The translations under genes were made by a program, and so were the position numbers. Under the pieces are notes generated by a model. That model had not been told where the DNA came from, did no database searches, and saw nothing but the letters and a program-made list of their open reading frames with translations. From positions 1 through 33,941 of the forward strand of contig JAPLEH010000034.1 of the NCBI GenBank assembly GCA_026391455.1: DNA of 33,941 nt. Direction: 5' to 3'. How positions within the stretch are numbered: the first letter of the stretch is position 1; every line of letters begins with the position of its first letter. Shown here in pieces: positions 1 to 6,227 of the stretch. The DNA comes from Bacteroidota bacterium. Its GTDB lineage: Bacteria > Bacteroidota > Bacteroidia > Chitinophagales > Chitinophagaceae.

Positions 1-228
1 ACTGTTTTCTCAAAGGCCGGAACAATTGTCTTCCCAAACACTAAGACAACTGTTTCCTCAAAGGCCGGGACAATTGCATTCCAAATGCCCGGAGCATTTG
101 TCCTCATAAAAGCCAAGGCAATTGCTCTCTCTAAGGCCGGAGCAATTGTCATCCCAAACACTGAGACAACTGTTTTCTCAAAGGCCGGGGCAATTGTATT
201 TCCAAAAGCCAAGCCAATTATATTGTCA
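1..228. repeat. 24-bp tandem repeat, at least 9.5 units, cut by the left window edge
   Basis: Units start at 13, 37, 61, 85, 109, 133, 157, 181 and 205, each exactly 24 bp, and the last half of another unit occupies 1-12. Most units carry a CAATTG or CAACTG core, often inside the palindromes ACAATTGT or GCAATTGC. There are three unit classes: AAGGCCGG..., AACACT.AGACAACTG... and AAAGCCAAG.... The class order is partly repeated with a 120-bp period (13-60 resembles 133-180). Because 24 is divisible by 3, a reading frame stays open on each strand. On plus the frame is open from base 1 to a stop at 409-411 and gives 8-residue units such as KAGAIVIP and NTETTVFS. On minus the units read like NTIAPAFE and KTVVSVFG. 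I cannot tell whether either frame is translated. There are no unrelated spacers, so it is not a CRISPR array. Confidence 0.9.
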
Positions 229-267
229 ACTAAATTGCTTCTATTGAGCTATCCTGTTTTCAACTTG

Positions 268-657
268 TTATCTTACCAATACCCAGCGGTAAATATTCCA
301 GTAATGATAATTGGGTGCCACAATATCATTGTCTGTAACATTATGTTTATTGACCCAGGTACCGGTCAGCAGGCTATTATACCCTACTGCAGAGATGATG
401 GGTGTTTCTGAATAACCGCCTTTCTCACCACCCACCTGTGTACGGGTATAGCCCCCCTGTTTGCTGATCATTTTCAGGTTGGGCATGGGCAATCGTTCTA
501 TTACATCGGCGGGAATGCCGTCCGCAATTACAAATATGGCTTTGTGTTTCTTTTGTGCTGAAAGACAAAAAGTAAAAACTGAAAAATAAAAAGTAAAAAA
601 TATACTCTTTATCACAGTCAGTTTATTATTCCCGGAGATACTCATTCCTTTATCCAT
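268..657 (-). pseudogene. Truncated type I phosphodiesterase / alkaline phosphatase-superfamily protein (N-terminal part only)
   Basis: The product starts with a signal peptide (hydrophobic FFTFYFSVFTFCLSA, then QKKHK). It continues with KAIFVIADGIPADVIERLP, the first metal-site strand of the phosphodiesterase/nucleotide pyrophosphatase fold, and a segment around SAVGYNSLLTGTWVNKH typical of the nucleophile region. Family members usually have 400 or more residues; this one stops after about 113 domain residues, right after NYHYWNIYR. All three minus frames meet stops within about a dozen codons past 283, so no single frameshift restores it. The 24-bp repeat array begins 40 bp further on, which suggests that a rearrangement removed the 3' part. 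It overlaps the end of the GH144 gene upstream. ATG at 657 gives 129 residues; an ATG at 645 overlaps the upstream stop as ATGA and still leaves the signal peptide. If expressed it should be inactive. Confidence 0.7.
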
Positions 658-2084
658 TGTGATTTAAAGCCCAGTTTCTTCAACCCGTTTTGTATATCCG
701 GTATTTTCATAAACAGTTTCCACAACAACCCCGTACGATAATTCTCTATCATCGTTACTATCGGCCCCTGGTCAATGGCCAAATGGCTTTTGGCATACCA
801 GTTATGATGTATACTAAAGCCATCTACAAATCCATAGGGACTCCATATCTTATCGCCCATCTGGTAATAGAAATACCGGAGTGCTTCCATGCTTTCTTTG
901 GGTGTATAGGGCATAGAAGAGATGGCCGCCGTGGGTTGAATCACACCCCGGTCGTTCTCGGGGCTATGGGCCACATATCCTTTATAGCTGTCGCCGGCCG
1001 TGAGCCCCCAGCATACATCGCTGTAGCCTTTGAATTTCTTGGGGTTTTCTATACAATAGGCGCGGTTGATGAGTGTATGATTTTTTCCCTGCAGAAAATA
1101 ATCATTACCCAATGAATCCGTAAGCCCGTTGGGGTCAATGCCCTGGAAGGTATATTGCTCAAAGAAAAGCGGACCACCTTTGTCTTTGTCATAATTTCCT
1201 AACGGTAATATATAACCGTAATATTCTTTCCCGTTTTTAAATCCCTGACTGCCGGCCCAGGTACCATCATAGGCTGCCTTGGGTATACTGTGATACTGAG
1301 AGGAAGCCGACATAATATAGGTAATCAGGCACTCATTATAACCCCATACCGGGAAGTTCATATCAAACCCGTTGTTGGGGCTCCAGTGCCAGTACAGTTT
1401 ATTTTCGTTGTTGGTATGCCATTTCCAGTTGGCAGCGCCCCACATCTGGCTGATACGTTTGCGCAGATACACTTCCCGGGGATCCTTACCATTGAAATAC
1501 TCGCGGGCACATAAAAAACCCATGAGCAGGTAAGAGGTTTCCACAATATCCGCCGCGTCATCCAGCCGGTCAAATTTGATGGTCTTACCGGTTCTGCCAT
1601 TCATAAAATGCGGATAGATACCATGATAGCAATCGGCATTGATCAGAAAATCAGCGATCTTAATGAGCCGCCGCACAGCCGTATCACGTCCGATCCATCC
1701 CCGTTCTACTGCTACAATAGTACTCATGATACCAAATCCGGTACCGCCAATGGCGCCTGCATCGGGCCCAAACGGTGTTTTGCTAAAATTGGGTTCATCC
1801 CAGGCTTCATTGATATAATCCCAGTAATGTTCGGCCAATACCGTATTACTTCGTTCGAGGGCCAGGCCGCTCACCGGATGTGCCCCATGCCAGAAAAAGC
1901 GGAAGGTTTGGCGCTGTACAATCTCGAGCAGGGTGCTGTCGTCCACATTTTTTACAATGCCAATGGGATGAACATTGTTGGGATAGCCTGATTTAAAATT
2001 GGGACGTTGCGCAGAAGATGATACACCTATTAATACGGTAAACCATAAAAGCACACTATTCTTGATTTTTGGGGTAGCTATCAT
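642..2084 (-). CDS. GH144-type secreted beta-1,2-glucanase (Glycoamylase-domain protein)
   Basis: A 480-residue secreted enzyme with a signal peptide ending near SSSAQ and a single (alpha/alpha)6-barrel domain of the Pfam Glycoamylase type. This family includes endo-beta-1,2-glucanases of GH144, first characterised from Chitinophaga pinensis. Diagnostic segments are FRFFWHGAHPVSGLALERS, GGTGFGIMS, WHWSPNNGF, and the C-terminal LAIDQGPIVTMIENYRTGLLW. The acidic residues expected to line the cleft are D179 and E182 (DIVET) and E251 (NEC). Compared with the two paralogues at 12216 and 13575 it has about 20 extra residues after LERSN (roughly 81-105), which may alter the substrate cleft. It has its own promoter, with the operator-like element shared with the 8951 operon, and overlaps the truncated phosphodiesterase gene downstream. 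The fold is secure; the exact linkage is inferred from the family. Confidence 0.9.
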   Translation of the reverse strand: MIATPKIKNSVLLWFTVLIGVSSSAQRPNFKSGYPNNVHPIGIVKNVDDSTLLEIVQRQTFRFFWHGAHPVSGLALERSNTVLAEHYWDYINEAWDEPNFSKTPFGPDAGAIGGTGFGIMSTIVAVERGWIGRDTAVRRLIKIADFLINADCYHGIYPHFMNGRTGKTIKFDRLDDAADIVETSYLLMGFLCAREYFNGKDPREVYLRKRISQMWGAANWKWHTNNENKLYWHWSPNNGFDMNFPVWGYNECLITYIMSASSQYHSIPKAAYDGTWAGSQGFKNGKEYYGYILPLGNYDKDKGGPLFFEQYTFQGIDPNGLTDSLGNDYFLQGKNHTLINRAYCIENPKKFKGYSDVCWGLTAGDSYKGYVAHSPENDRGVIQPTAAISSMPYTPKESMEALRYFYYQMGDKIWSPYGFVDGFSIHHNWYAKSHLAIDQGPIVTMIENYRTGLLWKLFMKIPDIQNGLKKLGFKSQWIKE

Positions 2085-2144
2085 ACAGGTTAATCGTTAG
2101 CCGGTTGCCCGGTGGTTAGTGAAAAAAATAATCAATGAATTACC

Positions 2145-2152
2145 CAAATATA
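2145..2152 (-). promoter_or_regulatory. Bacteroidota-type -7 element (TATATTTG) for the GH144 gene
   Basis: On the minus strand this reads TATATTTG, a perfect match to the Bacteroidota TAnnTTTG consensus, 60 bp upstream of the ATG at 2084. No clear TTTG -33 element lies at the expected distance, which suits an activator-dependent promoter. The same octamer sits at the equivalent place before the 8951 operon. Confidence 0.7.
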
Positions 2153-2170
2153 GAGGGTGCCCGTTCGTTG

Positions 2171-2209
2171 AACCACCACTCTGAACGTCGAAAATGATAC
2201 TTTTCTATC
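2171..2209 (-). promoter_or_regulatory. Operator-like two-block motif, copy 1
   Basis: On the plus strand the blocks are ACCACTCTGA (2175-2184) and AAAATGATACTTTTCT (2191-2206). Aligned without gaps to 9029-9063, 26 of 35 positions from 2175 to 2209 are identical. The mismatches cluster between the blocks (2185-2190). The motif starts 23 bp from the end of the TATATTTG element in both places, just upstream of where a -33 element would sit. This is a typical position for an activator; the AraC-type protein encoded at 9111 is the obvious candidate. Confidence 0.65.
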
Positions 2210-2268
2210 CGTTTTTACCCAGATATAGCTATTACTTGGTATAATAATACTGTTATGCAGGTTATGGC

Positions 2269-3690
2269 CTATTTTTCCGGCTTCACGAGGGTGGTATCGC
2301 TTTTAAGCACCGGTACTGCATACCCACCTGTATCAATATTGGTACCTGGCAGTTTTTGTTTCAACGCAGCATACGCTTCCCCATTCACCTGATTTTGATA
2401 GAGGTACAGGTACCGCAATTGTTTTAACCCCGATAATGATGCCAGTCCTTTTGCAGTAACGGCCGTCGCAGAAAGATTAAGGTATTGCAATTGCGGCAGT
2501 TTGCTGATCCCTACCAGGCTATAATCGGTAATGCGGCTACGCTCCAATGATAATTTTGTTAGTGCAGTGAATTGATCAATCGTGGCAAGCAATAAATCAT
2601 TACAACGTGTATTGCCCAGCTTCAGCCAGATGAGTTGTTTGTTCAATGCTGTCAGCAACTGCATGTCCTTTGCAGTAATGGAATCCACTGCAATAAAATT
2701 GGCCGACAGGTAATTGCTGTTTTGTGCTATGGGGACGATGGCCACACCGCGTTTTTTTAATTGCTGTATAATTGCTGTATCCGCAGTTTCCACCGGGGTG
2801 TTGGGTATAAATGTAAGGGCAGGTGTTTCCATCGCTGCTCCCTGTTGCAAAGCCAGTAATACCGGTTTTATTTTTACCGGTTGATTCAGTTCTTTTACTT
2901 TTTTATCGAAAGAGGCACCACTGCTGATCCACCAGCGCAGCAATTCAATTTCGTTGCTGGTGAGCTGTGGTTTTTCTTTAGGTGGCATATGCCCTTCATT
3001 GGCTGGTGGCAAGGATACTCTTTTAACCAGATTGCTTTCATCCGCTTTGCCGGGTACCAACACTTTACCATTCTTTCCTCCCAATAATATAAACTCCGGT
3101 GTATCGAGCCGCAATTTTCCTTTTTGTTTGGTGCTACCATGGCAGCTACTGCATTTTTCCTGCAGCAGAGGCTGAATGATCGATGTATATAACACCGCTT
3201 CCTGTACATTGGCAATGGGTTGTCGTTGTATAGCAGCAGTTCCCCGTTCACCGGCAGAAAAGGCACTGGTAAGGTATCCCTCACCATGCGTAAGTGTGCC
3301 CCCAAAATGCCCGGTTAGTATTAGCAATACGGTCATTATTGCAATAGCCCATTGTATAAACCTATGCTTCCTGATTTCGAAGTAATAAGCAATCATTGCA
3401 ACAACTGCCGTGGCTATACCCAGCCATTGGTGCCGGCTCACCAGTCCTGCTTCATACTCCCCTGTGCCTGCCAGTATATAACCGCTGATGCAGGATAATA
3501 CAGCGCTGATCATTCCTGCTGCTAATGCTAAACGTAGAGCCGGACGAACAGGTTTATATTTTTCCCAACGGGAAAGCCAATACAGCAAGCCAGCCAGTAA
3601 TAGTATACCAATGGGCAGGTGTACCAGTACCGGGTGAAAATGACCAATGAATTCTGTAAGGGTGAGCATGTATAAATTAATAATAAGCAT
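2269..3690 (-). CDS. Membrane-anchored c-type cytochrome with DUF2231-like and leucine-rich-repeat domains
   Basis: A 473-residue protein. Residues about 15-130 form four hydrophobic helices with HFHPVLVHLPIGILLLAG, matching the DUF2231-like membrane domain. A planctomycete-type cytochrome domain (PSCyt1) follows, with one haem site CSSCH at 180-184 and the family signature GKLRLDTPEFILLGGKNGK. Near residues 330-450 lie several degenerate leucine-rich repeats (for example LPQLQYLNLSATAVTAKGL). It is the last gene of the 8951 operon and overlaps the stop of the preceding TIM-barrel gene as ATGA; an alternative ATG lies 21 bp further in. The likely role is membrane-bound electron transfer, with the LRR part outside the cytoplasm for partner binding. 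The substrate is unknown. Confidence 0.82.
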   Translation of the reverse strand: MLIINLYMLTLTEFIGHFHPVLVHLPIGILLLAGLLYWLSRWEKYKPVRPALRLALAAGMISAVLSCISGYILAGTGEYEAGLVSRHQWLGIATAVVAMIAYYFEIRKHRFIQWAIAIMTVLLILTGHFGGTLTHGEGYLTSAFSAGERGTAAIQRQPIANVQEAVLYTSIIQPLLQEKCSSCHGSTKQKGKLRLDTPEFILLGGKNGKVLVPGKADESNLVKRVSLPPANEGHMPPKEKPQLTSNEIELLRWWISSGASFDKKVKELNQPVKIKPVLLALQQGAAMETPALTFIPNTPVETADTAIIQQLKKRGVAIVPIAQNSNYLSANFIAVDSITAKDMQLLTALNKQLIWLKLGNTRCNDLLLATIDQFTALTKLSLERSRITDYSLVGISKLPQLQYLNLSATAVTAKGLASLSGLKQLRYLYLYQNQVNGEAYAALKQKLPGTNIDTGGYAVPVLKSDTTLVKPEK

Positions 3691-4610
3691 CAGCTATACC
3701 GCTGACGAAGTAATTTCATCATATGTACATTAATGGCCCATTGATCGCTAAGCGGTTGCAGGGTGTAAGGCAATGTTTGCATATAAAGCGGAGGGCCAAA
3801 TTCTGTCAGAAAGGTCATTCTTTCTCCCTTCTTCTTTTTTCGTTCTACTACTTTATCCCACCAGGCAAAATGCTGTTTTACGGCATATTCCCATTCTGGT
3901 GCACGCGGATCACTTACCTGTGGCCCTTCCTGATAGCCTACCCTGGCATGAATATGATCGGTTCGGTTCAATGCTTTATCGACTGTTTCGGCCTGATCTT
4001 CCAGCATGGATTCATGTACCACACACCAATGAGATATATCCAGCGTAAGGCGCAATGCAGGATGTCTTTCTATGAATGATCTGGTCACCGGTGCCGCATA
4101 CAATGCTCTTCCCCGATGTGTTTCGTGATAGATGGGGACGGAGGTTTCTTTGGATAACTGAAACGTGTATTCAAAGAAAGGATTCAATTGCTCCGGAGTA
4201 AAAAAATCTTTTGCTGTATGGCAATTGATATAAAGTGGTTGCATGGCAGTACCGGCTTTCAGTACCCCTTTGAATGTTTCAAGATTTTTTACAGGATCTG
4301 TTTCGCCTGCTCCAAACAATAAACCCAGTTTCATTCCATGCTTACGGACGGCAGCGGCCAGTTCCTGTCTTCCTTTCTCATCTCCGGGACACCAGGTTTC
4401 GGCACCATCGTATCCTTCTTTCTTTATTTTGGCAAAAAAATTATCATAGCCTCCGTCATATCCCCAGTCCGTCGCCATGATCAGGAGTTCATAATTTTTG
4501 TTTTGCACAAATGATGGTTTTGTTTCAGTTGCTATACTTTCCAGCGAAGAAAGAATAGCAGCGGTGGTGGCTGCACTTGTCATTTTGATAAAGTCTCTCC
4601 TGTTTTTCAT
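3690..4610 (-). CDS. Tat-exported TIM-barrel sugar isomerase/epimerase-like protein (AP endonuclease 2 family)
   Basis: A 306-residue protein starting with a twin-arginine signal (RRDFIK at 4-9, followed by an alanine-rich stretch), so it is probably exported folded with its metal bound. The mature part is a xylose-isomerase-like TIM barrel. Likely metal ligands are the Glu in YHETHRGR, the Asp and His in LTLDISHW, the His in DHIHARVGY and the Glu in FLTEFGPP. In Bacteroidota, exported members of this superfamily occur near sugar-oxidising and glycan genes, and some relatives act on 3-keto sugars or C-glycosides. That role is a possibility here, not shown. It sits between the DUF1501 gene and the DUF2231-like cytochrome gene. 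A clear Shine-Dalgarno sequence (GGAGG) lies 10 nt before the ATG, unusual in this phylum. Confidence 0.85.
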   Translation of the reverse strand: MKNRRDFIKMTSAATTAAILSSLESIATETKPSFVQNKNYELLIMATDWGYDGGYDNFFAKIKKEGYDGAETWCPGDEKGRQELAAAVRKHGMKLGLLFGAGETDPVKNLETFKGVLKAGTAMQPLYINCHTAKDFFTPEQLNPFFEYTFQLSKETSVPIYHETHRGRALYAAPVTRSFIERHPALRLTLDISHWCVVHESMLEDQAETVDKALNRTDHIHARVGYQEGPQVSDPRAPEWEYAVKQHFAWWDKVVERKKKKGERMTFLTEFGPPLYMQTLPYTLQPLSDQWAINVHMMKLLRQRYS

Positions 4611-4620
4611 ATTGAAATTT

Positions 4621-4632
4621 CCTCCTTCGGAG
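4621..4632 (-). promoter_or_regulatory. Strong Shine-Dalgarno sequence in a small hairpin before the TIM-barrel gene
   Basis: The minus strand reads CTCC-GAA-GGAG followed by G, giving a 4-bp stem with a 3-nt loop that contains the AAGGAGG sequence. The GGAGG ends 10 nt before the ATG at 4610. The pairing could hide or expose the ribosome site. A similar small hairpin precedes the upstream DUF1501 gene. Confidence 0.5.
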
Positions 4633-4637
4633 TCTGT

Positions 4638-6155
4638 TTATGCTATTATGTCTGTGATCAGTTTGCCGCTTACATCGGTAAGTCGGAAGGGCCGGCCCTG
4701 AAATTCATAGGTTAGTTTTTCATGATCAAATCCGAGCTGGTTCAATAACGTGGCCTGTATATCCCAGGCTTCTGTTTTACCATCCACAATGCTGTAACCA
4801 ATTTCATCTGTTTCACCATAGCTGGTACCACCTTTTATACCACCGCCGGCCATCCACATGCTGAATCCTTCTCCATGATGATCTCTTCCCTTGAAAGGCA
4901 TTTTTTTTCCATCCCGGTTTTCCAACATGGGTGTTCTACCAAATTCCGCACCCCATACCACCAATGTTTCATCCAGCAAACCTCTTTGTTTCAGATCCAG
5001 CAACAGTGCCGTAATGGGTTTGTCCACCGTGCGGCATTTATTAATGAGTCCGAAGTCTACAGCATTTTCTGCAGAATCGCCATGCGCATCCCAGCCCCAG
5101 TCGAACAATTGTACAAAGCGAACACCTTTTTCCACCAGTTTTCTGGCCAGCAATACATTATTCGCAAAGCGGGCCTCACCAGGTTTGGTTCCGTACATTT
5201 CGTGTATATAGGCGGGCTCATCGTTGATGTTCATTACATCCGGTACAGACACCTGCATCTTGTACGCCATTTCATATTGTGCTATTCTTGATAATATTTC
5301 CGGATCATTATATGCTTTATATTCTTCTTCATTCACTTTATTGATCGCATCCACGGCAGCTTTTCGAATATCCCGGCTCATACCTTCCGGGTCTTTTATA
5401 AATAATACCGGGTCACCCTCTCCCCTGCATTGCACCCCCTGGTATACACTGGGTAGAAAGCCGCTACCCCATACACTTTTGCCTGCATCGGGATTATTGC
5501 CTCCTGATGTAAGTACTACAAAGCCCGGAAGGTTTTTGTTTTCTGTTCCCAATCCATAGGTCACCCAGGCTCCCATACTGGGCCTGCCTTGCCGGGCCGA
5601 TCCGGTATGCATTAATAATTGTGCCGGTGCATGGTTGAATTGATCGGTTGTTACTGCATTGAGCATCGCTAATTCATCAGCAACAGTGGCCAGGTGTGGC
5701 AGGTTATCAGATAACCATAAGCCACTTTCTCCATGCTGCCGGAAATTGGCCTGTGGCCCGAGCATTTTCGGTACACCCCGGATAAATGCAAATTTTTTCC
5801 CTTCCAGTAAAGAGGGTGGACAGTCCTGCCCATCGAGTTTGGCAAGCTCCGGTTTATAGCTGAACAGTTCCAGTTGTGAAGGAGCACCTGCCATATGAAT
5901 ATAAATAATGGCTTTGGCCTTTCCCGGAAACAGGGGTGGCTTGGGTGCCAGAGGGTTGGCCGGATCGAAATAAATATTGGTGCCGGCCGTAGCTGTTTTT
6001 TGTTTTGTGCCGCATCCGCCAATCAATGAGCCCAAGGCCAAAGCACCCAAGCCCATTGCACTTTCTTTAATAAAATGCCGGCGGGTATGCTGCTGCAATA
6101 CTTTATTCTCTGCCTCTTTTAGCAGGCGCTGATTATGTAATTCTTTTTGCGTCAT
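4638..6155 (-). CDS. Tat-exported DUF1501 family protein (sulfatase/alkaline-phosphatase-like fold)
   Basis: A 505-residue DUF1501 protein. It begins with a cytoplasmic stretch, a twin-arginine motif (RRHFIKES, arginines 25-26), a hydrophobic run and a possible lipobox ending at C48 (SLIGGC). Conserved family segments are AIIYIHMAGAPSQLELF, the histidine-rich NAVTTDQFNHAPAQLLMHTG, FVQLFDWGWDAHGD, VVWGAEFGRTP and GRDHHGEGFSMWMAGGGIKGG. Spaced His and Asp residues in these motifs fit the metal centre of the alkaline-phosphatase-like fold. DUF1501 genes are commonly paired with PSD1 cytochrome genes in Planctomycetota and Verrucomicrobiota, and here the PSD1 gene lies directly upstream in the same operon. 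The biochemical function of the pair is not established; hydrolysis or sugar modification in the periplasm is a guess. Confidence 0.9.
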   Translation of the reverse strand: MTQKELHNQRLLKEAENKVLQQHTRRHFIKESAMGLGALALGSLIGGCGTKQKTATAGTNIYFDPANPLAPKPPLFPGKAKAIIYIHMAGAPSQLELFSYKPELAKLDGQDCPPSLLEGKKFAFIRGVPKMLGPQANFRQHGESGLWLSDNLPHLATVADELAMLNAVTTDQFNHAPAQLLMHTGSARQGRPSMGAWVTYGLGTENKNLPGFVVLTSGGNNPDAGKSVWGSGFLPSVYQGVQCRGEGDPVLFIKDPEGMSRDIRKAAVDAINKVNEEEYKAYNDPEILSRIAQYEMAYKMQVSVPDVMNINDEPAYIHEMYGTKPGEARFANNVLLARKLVEKGVRFVQLFDWGWDAHGDSAENAVDFGLINKCRTVDKPITALLLDLKQRGLLDETLVVWGAEFGRTPMLENRDGKKMPFKGRDHHGEGFSMWMAGGGIKGGTSYGETDEIGYSIVDGKTEAWDIQATLLNQLGFDHEKLTYEFQGRPFRLTDVSGKLITDIIA

Positions 6156-6167
6156 ATATTCATTTCA

Positions 6168-6178
6168 CCCCTTTGGGG
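6168..6178 (-). promoter_or_regulatory. Small hairpin with SD-like sequence before the DUF1501 gene
   Basis: The minus strand reads CCCC-AAA-GGGG followed by TGAAATGAATAT and the ATG at 6155. The G-run is a weak Shine-Dalgarno-like element 12 nt from the start. The shape resembles the hairpin before the next gene (4621-4632), so the two may be a repeated intercistronic element that sets translation in this operon. Confidence 0.35.
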
Positions 6179-6227
6179 ATTTGCTGCTGCATTGAATTTA
6201 TTTACGTCGCCATTACAACACAGTTGA

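Noticed and set aside
1-228. Tandem repeat considered as a CRISPR array
   Set aside because: The 24-bp units are contiguous and related to each other; there are no unique spacers and no cas genes.
268-300. Frameshift rather than truncation of the phosphodiesterase
   Set aside because: All three minus frames meet stops soon after the break and none resumes family-like sequence before the repeat array.
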